A stretch of 35,105 nt of DNA, from NCBI GenBank assembly GCA_017467085.1, contig JAFTSW010000055.1, positions 1-35,105 of the forward strand. The letters are read 5' to 3'. The first letter of the stretch is position 1. Each line of letters opens with the position of its first letter. Positions 7,099-15,654 of this stretch are shown here, piece after piece. The stretch is from Clostridia bacterium (GTDB lineage Bacteria; Bacillota; Clostridia; Oscillospirales; CAG-272). A program made the position numbers and the translations under genes. The notes beneath the pieces were generated by a model. It had not been told where the DNA came from, did not search any database, and saw nothing but the letters and a program-made list of their open reading frames with translations.

Positions 7099-8202
7099 CT
7101 ATACGGGGTGACGCATAGCGTTTTCTGCCTCGGCAAGGAAAAGCGCCTCGGTATCGTAGGCAAAAACAGAGGCGGCTGCCCTTTCCATTTCCAAAAGACG
7201 GGAAGGGGAGCGCCGTAGCCCCTCAATGGCCTCGTACAGCCTCTCGGGAGAAAGGGCTTTTTCCTCTAAAACCAGGGAAGCGCCCCGTTCCCTGAAGTAG
7301 GCGGCATTGCGATTCTGGTGGTCCTCTGCCACGTAGGGGGAAGGAATTAAAATCGACGCCTTGCCGCAGGCGGCAATCTCCGAAAGGGTCATAGCCCCTG
7401 CTCTCGCTATTACGATATCTGCCGCCGCCATGTACAAAGGCATATCGTTAATATAGGGCAGAAGCACCGTTTTGGGAGAAGAAAGGGGATATTGGGTGCG
7501 AAGGGCATCGTAATGTCGCCGTCCGCAGCCGTGTATAAACAAGAGGGGCTTTTCCGTCTTGCCGTATCGCTGCATCACCGAAAGACAGGCGGCGTTGAGC
7601 GCCTCTGCCCCCAAGCTGCCGCCAAAGGAAAGAATAAAGAATGACGAGGGGGATATGCCCAAGCTCCGCCTTGCCCATAGCTTTTCCGTTCCTTGAAAGC
7701 CGCCTCTGACGGGGGCGCCGATAACGGCGGCTCTTTCGGGATAGCGGAGATGGGTAGCGCAGGACTCAAACTGCAATAAAACCCGTGCCGTCAAGCCCTC
7801 GCACAGCTTTACCGCCAGCCCGGGAATGGCGTTGGATTCGTGCAGAATGGCAGGAACGCCCGCAAGGCTTGCCGCCTTGATAACGGGATAAGAAACGAAG
7901 CCGCCCGTCCCCAGCACCAGGCTTGGAGAAAGCTCTCCTATAATCCGCTTCAAGCGGTAGGGCTCGGTTATGGCCAATAGGGCGGCGCGCAGATTTTGGG
8001 GCGAAAGAGAGCGGCGAAGCCCCAACGCGCGCACGGGAATAAAAGGAATTCCTTCTCTTGCCACTAACTCCCGTTCCATTCCCTCCGACCTGCCCATAAA
8101 GTAAAATTCAGCGTCGGGATAGCGGCGCGCCAGCATCTCCTTCATTGCCAGAGAAGGATTGATGTGACCTGCGCTTCCGCCACCTGTTAACACAAAAACC
8201 AT
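7099..8202 (-). CDS. murG: UDP-GlcNAc--lipid I N-acetylglucosaminyltransferase MurG
   Basis: A 367-residue GT-B glycosyltransferase that adds GlcNAc to lipid I to form lipid II at the inner face of the membrane. The N-terminal glycine-rich loop GGGSAGH (7-13) is a clear variant of GGGTGGH. GTGGFVSYP (98-106), HESN (121-124) and GGSLGA (194-199) follow. The donor-binding ARAGAMTLSE (266-275) and YVAEDHQNRNA (290-300) match the family blocks. Last gene of the operon, 43 bases after ftsW. The start is uncertain: I use the ATG at 8202, which aligns with family N-termini. The only good ribosome binding site (AAAGGAG, 8238 to 8232) is 29 bases away, with a GGGC/GCCC hairpin between. A CTG at 8220 or the TTG at 8241 are alternatives. 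Confidence 0.93.
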   Translation of the reverse strand: MVFVLTGGGSAGHINPSLAMKEMLARRYPDAEFYFMGRSEGMERELVAREGIPFIPVRALGLRRSLSPQNLRAALLAITEPYRLKRIIGELSPSLVLGTGGFVSYPVIKAASLAGVPAILHESNAIPGLAVKLCEGLTARVLLQFESCATHLRYPERAAVIGAPVRGGFQGTEKLWARRSLGISPSSFFILSFGGSLGAEALNAACLSVMQRYGKTEKPLLFIHGCGRRHYDALRTQYPLSSPKTVLLPYINDMPLYMAAADIVIARAGAMTLSEIAACGKASILIPSPYVAEDHQNRNAAYFRERGASLVLEEKALSPERLYEAIEGLRRSPSRLLEMERAAASVFAYDTEALFLAEAENAMRHPV

Positions 8203-8244
8203 AGATTTAATATGGGGCAGAAGCCCGTTTTCTCCTTTCAAGCC

Positions 8245-9429
8245 CTATATGTAAGCATCCCGTGAAGCCGATAGCAAAACCCCCATTTCCGCAAAAAGCA
8301 TCACCAGGGAGGAGCCGCCGTAGCTGAAAAAGGGCAAGGAAATGCCCGTGTTGGGAATGGTGTTGGTGATAACGGCAATGTTCAGAATCACCTGAATGGC
8401 AACCTTGACCGTAATGCCAAAGGCAACCAAGGAAGCGAAGGTATCCCGTTGCCTCTCGGCAATCCGCATCCCTCTTTTGACGAAAAGAGCAAAGAGCCCA
8501 AGAATGGCAAAGGCGCCTAAAAAGCCCAGCTCCTCGCAGGCGATGGTGAAAATAAAATCGTTTTGCGGCTCGGAAACGTAGAGATACTTCAAGCGGCTGT
8601 TGCCAAGCCCCAGTCCAAAGAAGCCTCCCGAGCCAATGGCAAGCAGCCCCTGGAGGGTCTGCCAGCCTCCATCCCTCGGATAAAGCTCCGGATTCAGCCA
8701 TATGGTGATGCGCCGTCGCGTGTATTCCACCGACATGGCAAAGGCGCCCACCGCCGTTACCGCCCCTGCCCCCAAAAGCCCCAGGGTCTTGAGATTACTG
8801 CCTGCTAAAAACATCATAAAAACGCCAATAGCCCCTAAAATAATGATGCAGGAAAGATGCTTTTCTAAGGCAACCAAGCCGCACACCGCGAAGATGAGAA
8901 GCAGAGGGTATAAAATCCCGTAGAGAAAGGATTTTTTCTTTTGCGAGGTGTCCTTGATTTCCTTGGTATGCTTGGAGAAGAAAAGCGCCAGAATCAGCAC
9001 CAAGGCGGTCTTGGCAAGCTCAGAGGGCTGAAAGGTGAAGCCGCCAATGGCAATCCAGCGCTTCGCCCCGCCTGCCTCCGCTCCCAAAAAGGGAACCAGC
9101 GCCAAAAGCACCGTTGTGGCAATAAAAAGCGGCTTGGCGGCGCGGGCATAGAAGGAAATTGGAAAAGAGGCGCATAGCAGCATCGCCAACAGCCCTACCA
9201 GCACCCAAAGAATTTGCCGTTCTACGAAATAATAGGGATTGGAAAACCGAATAGATGCGTAGGCGGTGCTGGCGCTGAATACCATAACCGAGCCGAAGGC
9301 AATCAAGAGAAGGATATACAGTAGTAGCGCCCTGTCCACCCCTTGCCGTCCCCCGTTTTTCAAGGCGGACAGCAGAGGCAGACGCCAAAGGCGGCTTTTC
9401 GTCTTTTTCTTTTTCGTATGTGTGTTCAA
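8245..9429 (-). CDS. ftsW: SEDS-family septal peptidoglycan polymerase FtsW/SpoVE
   Basis: A 394-residue polytopic membrane protein of the FtsW/RodA/SpoVE family, the glycosyltransferase that works with a class B PBP at the septum. It has a basic cytosolic N-terminus (KKKKTKSRLWR) and about ten hydrophobic spans. Family landmarks are VMVFSAST in the first span, the FQPSELAKTALVL block, the loop NPELYPRDGGWQTLQGLLAIGSGG, and FFSYGGSSLVML near the C-terminus. The start is a TTG at 9429 with GAAAGG 11 bases upstream; no in-frame ATG occurs before the first span. It follows mraY by 24 bases. FtsW versus SpoVE cannot be separated by sequence alone; its place in the division cluster favours a septal role. 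Confidence 0.92.
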   Translation of the reverse strand: MNTHTKKKKTKSRLWRLPLLSALKNGGRQGVDRALLLYILLLIAFGSVMVFSASTAYASIRFSNPYYFVERQILWVLVGLLAMLLCASFPISFYARAAKPLFIATTVLLALVPFLGAEAGGAKRWIAIGGFTFQPSELAKTALVLILALFFSKHTKEIKDTSQKKKSFLYGILYPLLLIFAVCGLVALEKHLSCIIILGAIGVFMMFLAGSNLKTLGLLGAGAVTAVGAFAMSVEYTRRRITIWLNPELYPRDGGWQTLQGLLAIGSGGFFGLGLGNSRLKYLYVSEPQNDFIFTIACEELGFLGAFAILGLFALFVKRGMRIAERQRDTFASLVAFGITVKVAIQVILNIAVITNTIPNTGISLPFFSYGGSSLVMLFAEMGVLLSASRDAYI

Positions 9430-9453
9430 GGTCTTTTTCGCCTTTCCGATTTC

Positions 9454-10437
9454 TTATGTGAGCGCCGCTATAAGGCCGTGAGCAAGCAGAATGGCAAGGA
9501 GGGTAAAAAAGGAGAAGAGGGAAACGATAGCCCCCTCGCTCCAGCCGCATTTTTCAAAGTGATGGTGTAGGGGCGCCATCTTGAACAGTCGCTTGTGGGT
9601 CAGCTTGAAATACAAGACCTGCAAGACCACCGAGAAGCCCTCCACCACGTAAAGAAGCCCGAAAATCAAAACGAGCAGGGGATTGCCCAAAAGGTACGCC
9701 CCTCCCACCGCTATGGCGCCCAGGAAAAGAGAGCCGCTGTCCCCCATAAAAATTCTGGCAGGGTGGCGGTTGTGGGTGAAAAAGGCAAGGCTGCTTCCTG
9801 CCTCGGCGGCGCCTAAAACGGCAAGCGAGGCAGGGGCGCTCCCTAATCCCTCCACGGCAAAAAAGGTGCCAATCAACGCCCCAACCGAGGTCGCTAAGCC
9901 ATCAATACCGTCGGTGAGATTGGCGCAGTTGATAATGCCCAGGGCAACGAAAAGCGCAATAGGATAAAATAGGGCTCCAAGCTCTATCACGAGAGAGGAA
10001 AAGGGCAGGGCTACACGGGTGACAAGGGCGCCCTCCATGTGCAGCATTGCCAGAAGAAAAATAACCGTTGCGGTCTGTAAAAGAAGCTTCTGCCAGGGAA
10101 GAAGCCCTGCGTTTTCTCGCTTTCTCAGCTTTTGCAGGTCATCAAATACCCCGATAAGTCCGTTGAAAAGAGCAAAGCAAAGCACCCAAAGCAGTGCCCT
10201 TGTTGCCGAGGCGGGAAGAAAAAGACAGCCAAGCAAAACCGAAAGGGTCACGGCAAAAAAGAAGGTGACTCCTCCCATGGTGGGCGTCCCCTCCTTGCCC
10301 TTGTGCCAGCTGGGACCGATTTCCAAAATGGTCTGCCCGATGCGCTTTTCGCGCAAGACGGGCAATAGAGCCGCAAGCCCGAACAGAGTGGCAAAAAAGG
10401 CAAGCGAAAAGAGAAGAAGGGTGTTTAAGAGGGACAT
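9454..10437 (-). CDS. mraY: Phospho-N-acetylmuramoyl-pentapeptide-transferase MraY
   Basis: A 327-residue, roughly ten-span membrane enzyme that moves phospho-MurNAc-pentapeptide to undecaprenyl phosphate, giving lipid I. Conserved elements: KGKEGTPTMGG (47-56), the aspartate pair D99-D100 in GVFDDLQK, NLTDGIDGL (173-181) with the third catalytic Asp, FMGDSGSL (230-237) and the HHHFE cluster (291-295). AAAGGAG lies 7 bases before the ATG. It sits between murF and ftsW; in many Firmicutes murD occupies the slot between mraY and ftsW, and it is absent here. Confidence 0.97.
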   Translation of the reverse strand: MSLLNTLLLFSLAFFATLFGLAALLPVLREKRIGQTILEIGPSWHKGKEGTPTMGGVTFFFAVTLSVLLGCLFLPASATRALLWVLCFALFNGLIGVFDDLQKLRKRENAGLLPWQKLLLQTATVIFLLAMLHMEGALVTRVALPFSSLVIELGALFYPIALFVALGIINCANLTDGIDGLATSVGALIGTFFAVEGLGSAPASLAVLGAAEAGSSLAFFTHNRHPARIFMGDSGSLFLGAIAVGGAYLLGNPLLVLIFGLLYVVEGFSVVLQVLYFKLTHKRLFKMAPLHHHFEKCGWSEGAIVSLFSFFTLLAILLAHGLIAALT

Positions 10438-10449
10438 AAGGCGGCTCCT

Positions 10450-11757
10450 TTATAAGTTCTTGCATTGCTCCAAGGCAGCGGCAAACAGCCGCTCGGCGTA
10501 CATACCGCGGGATGCCTTGAATAAAATAGCGTCCCCCTTGGCCATCAGCGCAAGAAGAACGGGCTTTGCCTTCTCAAGCGTGGGGAAGGTCAGTATCCTT
10601 TCCTTGGGCATACCGCCCCCCAAAGCACCGCTCAAGACGGCTTCCTCCTCCTCGCCGTAGTAGAGAAGGTAGTCAGCGCATCTTGCGGCGTGCCTGGCAA
10701 CGGCGCGGTGTAAAAGGGAGGAGGCATCTCCTAACTCCAGCATCGTGCCGAGAAGGGCAATTCGTTTCCCTTTGCCCCTTTGCTCCTGTAATAGGTCAAG
10801 TGCCGCAATAGTGGATTCGGGAGAGGCGTTGTAGGTATCGTTGATAAGGGTCACGCCCCTCAGTGTAAAAACCTGCCTGCGGGTAGGGGCTTTTGCGGCG
10901 TCAAGCAGCCCTCGCCAAAGGGCGTCCTCCGATATGCCCAAAAGGCGCCCAAGACGCAAGGCAAACCCAAGTCCCCACCGCTCTCCAATGTCCGTAGGGA
11001 TAGGGAAGGGCGCCTCCTTTTCCGAGAGAGGAAGCACGTAGTGAAGCTGGCGCCTTGTGAAGCAGGGGGCAAGCAGGGGCTCTCCCATAGGAATCAGCAA
11101 GGGGGCGGTTGCCTGCATACCCGACAAAATTTCCATTTTGGCTTCCGCTATGGCCTCCCGACTGCCAAGCCGTCCTATATGGGCGTAGCCGATGTTGGTG
11201 ATAATGGCAACGTCGGGGCGCATAGCAGAGGAGAGCGCTTCAATTTCGCCGCGATTGTTCATACCAAGCTCCAAAACCAGCGCCTCGGTGTCTAAGGGCA
11301 TAGAAAGCACCGTAAAGGGAACACCCAGATGATTGTTGCGGTTGCCCTCGGTCTTATGGGTTTTGTAGCGCTCCTTCAGCACGGCGGCGCATTTTTCCTT
11401 GGCGGTGGTTTTGCCAACGCTTCCCGTTATGGCAATTTTCAGCACGGGGCGCGCCGCCAAAGCCAAGGAAGCCCACCGAAGCAGGGCAGAGGGGACGCTA
11501 TCTACCAATATATGGGGCAAAGTAGCCTCGGTCTTTCGTTCCGCCAGAATAGCGACAGCCCCTCTTTTCTCTGCCTCCTTGGCGTATAAATGCCCGTCAT
11601 CCTTGCCCTTCAAGGCGCAAAATAAATCTCCCTTTTCAATCTCGCGGGAATCGGTCACAAGGCGAGAGGGGAAAGCGTCCTTTCCCTCCCAGGGGGCGTC
11701 TAAGAGAGATGCCAGCTCTCCGAGGGGGCGTCTGCCCGTTAAAAGCGGTATTATCAT
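10450..11757 (-). CDS. murF: UDP-MurNAc-tripeptide--D-Ala-D-Ala ligase MurF
   Basis: A 435-residue cytosolic Mur ligase that adds D-Ala-D-Ala to the UDP-MurNAc tripeptide using ATP. The P-loop is GSVGKTT (112-118). EGNRNNHLGVP (137-147), LELGMNNRGEIE and NDTYNASPEST are MurF-type blocks in the central and C-terminal domains. Start: the ATG at 11757 has AAGGA 7 bases upstream and lies 11 bases after the murE stop. A TTG at 11772 is in frame but overlaps murE and lacks a ribosome binding site. mraY follows after 12 bases, so coupling within the operon is likely. Confidence 0.95.
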   Translation of the reverse strand: MIIPLLTGRRPLGELASLLDAPWEGKDAFPSRLVTDSREIEKGDLFCALKGKDDGHLYAKEAEKRGAVAILAERKTEATLPHILVDSVPSALLRWASLALAARPVLKIAITGSVGKTTAKEKCAAVLKERYKTHKTEGNRNNHLGVPFTVLSMPLDTEALVLELGMNNRGEIEALSSAMRPDVAIITNIGYAHIGRLGSREAIAEAKMEILSGMQATAPLLIPMGEPLLAPCFTRRQLHYVLPLSEKEAPFPIPTDIGERWGLGFALRLGRLLGISEDALWRGLLDAAKAPTRRQVFTLRGVTLINDTYNASPESTIAALDLLQEQRGKGKRIALLGTMLELGDASSLLHRAVARHAARCADYLLYYGEEEEAVLSGALGGGMPKERILTFPTLEKAKPVLLALMAKGDAILFKASRGMYAERLFAAALEQCKNL

Positions 11758-11768
11758 AGCTCTATCCT

Positions 11769-13241
11769 TCAATTTCCGCTCATAGCGGAAAGGTAGCCGT
11801 ATACGATTTCCTCCTCCGAAAAGGGGTGCAGTCCCGCGCTATCCCATTCGTATGCCTCGTGTCCCTTGCCAAGGAGCAAAAGGGTATCTCCCTCACGTAG
11901 CTCGGAAAGGGCGGTTTGAATGGCCTTTTCACGGTTGGTGATGACACGGCGCCTGGCGGTAAGGGTCATTCCCGAGAGAATATCCTTGATGATGGAGGCA
12001 AGCGCCTCCGTGCGGCTGTTGTCGGCGGTGATGTAAACGAAGTCGGCAAGGCGCTCGGCAATGCGCCCCATCTCTGCCCGCTTTTCCTTTTCTCTGTCCC
12101 CACCCGCGCCGAACAGAACCACCAGGCGCCCTCCCGTCAGGCGTCTTGCCGCCTGCATCGAGGCGGTAAAGGCGTTGGGGGTGTGGGCATAATCAATGAT
12201 GACCCGAAAGGGAACCGAGAAGCGCTCAAGCGGCAAAACCTCCATTCTGCCCTTGGGGCGAGGGAAGGAGGCAATCCGTCTTTGAATTTGCGTAGGAGAA
12301 AGCCCGAGCTGCAGGGCGGCGGCGATAGCAAGCATGGCGTTATATACCTGAAAGCTCCCGATAAGTGATAAGGAAACGGGAAAAGCAAGACTCTTGGATT
12401 GATAGGTATAGTTTATGCCGTCAAGCCCCTTTTCATTCAAATCAGTGGCGTTGGCGTCCGCCTCTTGTAAAATACCCACAGTATAAGCGGAGGGAAGCGC
12501 CCTTGCAAGCTGTTCGCCGTATTCATCGTCTATATTGATGATGGCAGATTTGGCTTCCTTCACGAAGGACGCCTTGGCTTCAAAATAGTGCGCCATATCC
12601 TTATGAAAATCCAAATGCTCCTCTGAAAGATTGGTGAAAAGCGCAAGCTCAAAGGAAAGCGCCGCCAGCCTTTTTTGCACGATGGCGTGGGAGGACACCT
12701 CCAAAACCACGGTGGTGGCGCCTGCCTCTGCCATTTCAGCCAGAAGGGGATATAAAATCTCGGGGGTGGGCGTTGTCATAGTCGAATGAGAATACGCCAC
12801 TATTGGCTTGCCGTCCAAAAAAGCGCCCAAGGTCCCAATATAGCCCGTTTTCGTTTGAGCGGAAAGCAGGTGGGCGAGAAGCTGGGCGGTGGTGGTTTTG
12901 CCGTTGGTGCCCGTCACGCCAATCAGACGGAGCCTCTCTATCCGACCCTTATATAGCGAGGCAAAAAGATATGCCTCGGCGGCTCTGGCGCTCTTGACAA
13001 AATAAACGGGCAGGGAAAGAGAGGGAAGCTCCCTTTCCCATTCCATCACAATCCCCCTTGCCCCTGATTGCTCAATTTGCTTTAAGAGCAAAATCGGGTT
13101 ATAGGTGTTACCCTTAATCAGAACGAACAAATCGCCCTTTTTGATGTTGGCGGTGTGGCTGGATACACCTGTAAATTCGGTGCTGTCATTTTGGTAATCC
13201 TGTAAGCAAAGCGCGGTAGGTAAAAGCTCGTAAATCTTCAT
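11769..13241 (-). CDS. murE: UDP-MurNAc-L-Ala-D-Glu ligase MurE, probably meso-DAP-adding
   Basis: A 490-residue Mur ligase that adds the third residue of the stem peptide. The P-loop GVTGTNGKTTT spans 108-118. STMTTPTPE (153-161) and EVSSHAI (181-187) are the UDP-MurNAc-dipeptide contacts, and the carbamylated-lysine region is near EAKASF (221-226). The third-residue pocket reads DNSR (407-410) where meso-diaminopimelate enzymes have DNPR and lysine enzymes have a different D(D/N)PxN-type motif. With GKGHE (458-462) present, DAP is more likely, but the Ser is unusual. AAAGGAG lies 8 bases before the ATG. It is preceded by the PBP gene (20-base gap) and followed by murF. Confidence 0.94.
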   Translation of the reverse strand: MKIYELLPTALCLQDYQNDSTEFTGVSSHTANIKKGDLFVLIKGNTYNPILLLKQIEQSGARGIVMEWERELPSLSLPVYFVKSARAAEAYLFASLYKGRIERLRLIGVTGTNGKTTTAQLLAHLLSAQTKTGYIGTLGAFLDGKPIVAYSHSTMTTPTPEILYPLLAEMAEAGATTVVLEVSSHAIVQKRLAALSFELALFTNLSEEHLDFHKDMAHYFEAKASFVKEAKSAIINIDDEYGEQLARALPSAYTVGILQEADANATDLNEKGLDGINYTYQSKSLAFPVSLSLIGSFQVYNAMLAIAAALQLGLSPTQIQRRIASFPRPKGRMEVLPLERFSVPFRVIIDYAHTPNAFTASMQAARRLTGGRLVVLFGAGGDREKEKRAEMGRIAERLADFVYITADNSRTEALASIIKDILSGMTLTARRRVITNREKAIQTALSELREGDTLLLLGKGHEAYEWDSAGLHPFSEEEIVYGYLSAMSGN

Positions 13242-13261
13242 ACAAATCTCTCCTTTTGCGG

Positions 13262-15520
13262 CTATTCCGCCAAATCGGTATACAGCAGCGTAACGGTAAC
13301 GACCGTCCCCTTTTTAACCTTGTAATCGGGAGGCAGGCTTTGGGCGGTGACGGTGGCGCCTCCTGCTATGGCTTGGTTGCGGATGCCGTCAAAGCCGATG
13401 TTCAGCGAGGCGTCAAGCAAAAGCTTGATGGCCTCCTCTCCCGTCTTGCCCACAAGATTGGGCACCGCCGTTTCCTCCGTCACGGGCTCGGTGTATAAAA
13501 TCACGTTGCCAAGTCCCTGCGTTAAGACGGTCTTGGCAGGAGGGGTCTGGGCAAGCACCGTTGCACCCGACCCCACCACGGTAGCGGATAAGCCCTGCTT
13601 TTGTAAAAGCGCCTTCGCCTCCGAAAGGGAAAGACCCGTATAGCCTGCCACCTCCACCTTGGGTGTCTGCTCTGTGCTTGGCGCAATACCAAGGTAGGGA
13701 AGCACCGCCTCGAAAAGCCTTCCCACGTAGGGCGCCGCCGTGACGCTGCCGTATTTGACGGCGCAGGTGGGCTCGTCAACGATAATAATCACCGCAATCT
13801 CTGCCTCGTCATACGGCGCGTAGCCCACGCAGGAGCCAATACGCAAATAGGAGTTGCCCGCGGAATCGAGTATGTCGAATTTTTCACTGGTGCCCGTCTT
13901 GGCGGCAATCCGATAGCCTGCCACGGCGGCGTTTTTGGCGCCTCCGTCACCGCTGACGCCCCCCTCCAGCATAGCCGAAACGGTCTTGGCGGTTTCCGCG
14001 GATACCACCTGCCGCTTTTCCTCGGTTTTGTAAGTAAAAAGCGTGTTCCCGTCCCCGTCAAGAATGGAGTCAATCAGATGCGGTGTAACCAAAACGCCGT
14101 CATTTGCCACGGCGGCAACGGCGCAAAGCTGCTGTAAAACGGATACCTTAAAGCGCTGTCCAAAGGAGGCGGTTGCCAATTCCGTCACCCCCAAGGAGCC
14201 CTCGCTGTGAAAAATCCCCAATCCCTCGCCCGGCAGGTCGATGCCTGTTTTTTCCCGATAGCCAAAGGAGAGGAAGGAGTTATAAAAGGCGGTGCTTCCA
14301 ATGCGCTCCGCCGTCTGCATCATACAGGGATTGCAGGACTGCTGTAAGCCCTGGGTAAAGGTAATACTGCCGTGTCCCTTCCGCTTGTGGCAGGAAATGC
14401 GGCACCCACCAACCACGTAGTACCCCGGGCAGAAGAAGGGGGAGGTTGTGCTGACCGCCTTTTCCTCGATGGCAGTGGCGGCGGTGATAATCTTGAAGGT
14501 GGAGCCGGGCTCGTAAATCTCGGTAACCGCCTTGTTGCGCCACATCTCGTATAAAAGCTTGTTTTTCTCCGTTTTGTATTCCGCGCTGTCGGCGGCAAAG
14601 CCCGTTGCCTCCAAACGCGCCAAGGAGAGGGCGTCTAAGGTATACGGGGTGTTCAAATCAAAGGTGGGTGCGGTTGCCATAGCCAAAATGCCGCCCGTTT
14701 TTACGTTCATCACGATGCCGCAGGCGCGGTTCTGCGCCCCCGTTGCCGCCACCGCCTCCTCCAGGCATCGCTCTAATTGGCTCTGCACGAAAACGTCTAA
14801 GGTGGTTTTCAGCGTCAACCCGTCCTCGGCCTCAATATAGTCGGTATATGCGGAGGGAAGCTTAATGCCCTGGGAATCCACGGCGCTGATATACTGCCCG
14901 TCATTTCCCGTCAAAAGCGCATCGTAATACGCCTCTAATCCGAAAAGCCCCTGGTTGTCGCTTCCCGTAAAGCCCAAGGTGTGCGCCGCCAAAGAGGAGA
15001 AAGGATAATAGCGGGTGGTGCCTGCCTCGGCGTGTACCATAGAGGAAAGCCCCTCCTTTTCCACAAAGGCTAAAACCTTATCAACCGTTTCCTTGTCAGC
15101 ACCCCGAAGAATTGTCTGGTCCAAATAGGCAGAGGCGCTTGCCTTTTTTAGAATTGCCTCGCTTTCAAGCCCCAAAAGCTCCCCAAGTCCCTCGGCGATA
15201 ACGGTAGCAAAATTGCGCCCCGTTCTCTTGCTTGCCTTTTGAATGGCAACGGGAGAAATATAAATGCGCCAGACGGTTTGGTTGGTGGCTAAAACATTGC
15301 CGTTTCTGTCTAAGATTTCGACGCGCTCCGCACTCAACGAGGAGCCGACGGTAATTTGCCTTATAACCTTGCTCTGGTAGCTTTCGTAACCAAACACCTG
15401 CATACGGAAAAGCGTAAAGAGAAAATAAAGCAGGCAGACGCCGAAAAACAAAAGAAGAATACTGACACGCTCCTTTGCCACACGGGCAGAAAAGGGCTTT
15501 TTTCTTTCGTGCTTTCTCAC
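13262..15520 (-). CDS. Class B penicillin-binding protein with two PASTA domains (SpoVD/FtsI type)
   Basis: A 752-residue transpeptidase that cross-links septal (or spore) peptidoglycan, partner of the SEDS polymerase FtsW. It has a basic N-terminus, one membrane anchor (about 19-38), a dimerisation domain (about 60-220) and a transpeptidase domain with STFK (340-343), SCN (395-397) and KTGTS (541-545). Two PASTA repeats follow (about 620-678 and 684-748). The three cysteines around 364-377 (CPGYYVVGGCRISC) lie where SpoVD-like proteins carry a similar block. Start: GTG at 15520 with GAAAGGAA about 13 bases upstream; the frame continues to 15682 but only through a terminator hairpin. Whether the organism sporulates cannot be told, so I give no symbol. 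Confidence 0.93.
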   Translation of the reverse strand: MRKHERKKPFSARVAKERVSILLLFFGVCLLYFLFTLFRMQVFGYESYQSKVIRQITVGSSLSAERVEILDRNGNVLATNQTVWRIYISPVAIQKASKRTGRNFATVIAEGLGELLGLESEAILKKASASAYLDQTILRGADKETVDKVLAFVEKEGLSSMVHAEAGTTRYYPFSSLAAHTLGFTGSDNQGLFGLEAYYDALLTGNDGQYISAVDSQGIKLPSAYTDYIEAEDGLTLKTTLDVFVQSQLERCLEEAVAATGAQNRACGIVMNVKTGGILAMATAPTFDLNTPYTLDALSLARLEATGFAADSAEYKTEKNKLLYEMWRNKAVTEIYEPGSTFKIITAATAIEEKAVSTTSPFFCPGYYVVGGCRISCHKRKGHGSITFTQGLQQSCNPCMMQTAERIGSTAFYNSFLSFGYREKTGIDLPGEGLGIFHSEGSLGVTELATASFGQRFKVSVLQQLCAVAAVANDGVLVTPHLIDSILDGDGNTLFTYKTEEKRQVVSAETAKTVSAMLEGGVSGDGGAKNAAVAGYRIAAKTGTSEKFDILDSAGNSYLRIGSCVGYAPYDEAEIAVIIIVDEPTCAVKYGSVTAAPYVGRLFEAVLPYLGIAPSTEQTPKVEVAGYTGLSLSEAKALLQKQGLSATVVGSGATVLAQTPPAKTVLTQGLGNVILYTEPVTEETAVPNLVGKTGEEAIKLLLDASLNIGFDGIRNQAIAGGATVTAQSLPPDYKVKKGTVVTVTLLYTDLAE

Positions 15521-15566
15521 ACTGTATGACCGTTCCTTTCTTGTGGGGGCTTTTTCCCTGAAAAAC

Positions 15567-15602
15567 AAAAAAATATAGCGACAACCGAGGTTATCGCTAT
15601 AT
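15567..15602 (-). terminator. Intrinsic terminator inside the division operon, upstream of the PBP gene
   Basis: ATATAGCGATAAC (15602 to 15590 on the minus strand) pairs with GTTGTCGCTATAT (15585 to 15573) around a CTCG loop. This is a 13-bp stem with one U-G wobble. Seven Ts and a further T-run follow on the minus strand only, so it is oriented for leftward transcription. It ends about 46 bases before the PBP start codon, and I see no promoter after it. Confidence 0.85.
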
Positions 15603-15623
15603 CTTATGGGGGGAAAAAAGGGA

Positions 15624-15646
15624 ATATACCAAAAGAAAGGGTATAT
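15624..15646 (-). promoter_or_regulatory. Second hairpin ahead of the intra-operon terminator
   Basis: ATATACC (15624-15630) pairs with GGTATAT (15640-15646) around a 9-base loop, about 20 bases upstream of the terminator in the leftward transcript. AATACC at the preceding stop codon could compete for the same arm. It may be part of an attenuator, which is inference only. Confidence 0.4.
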
Positions 15647-15654
15647 AAACGGTA

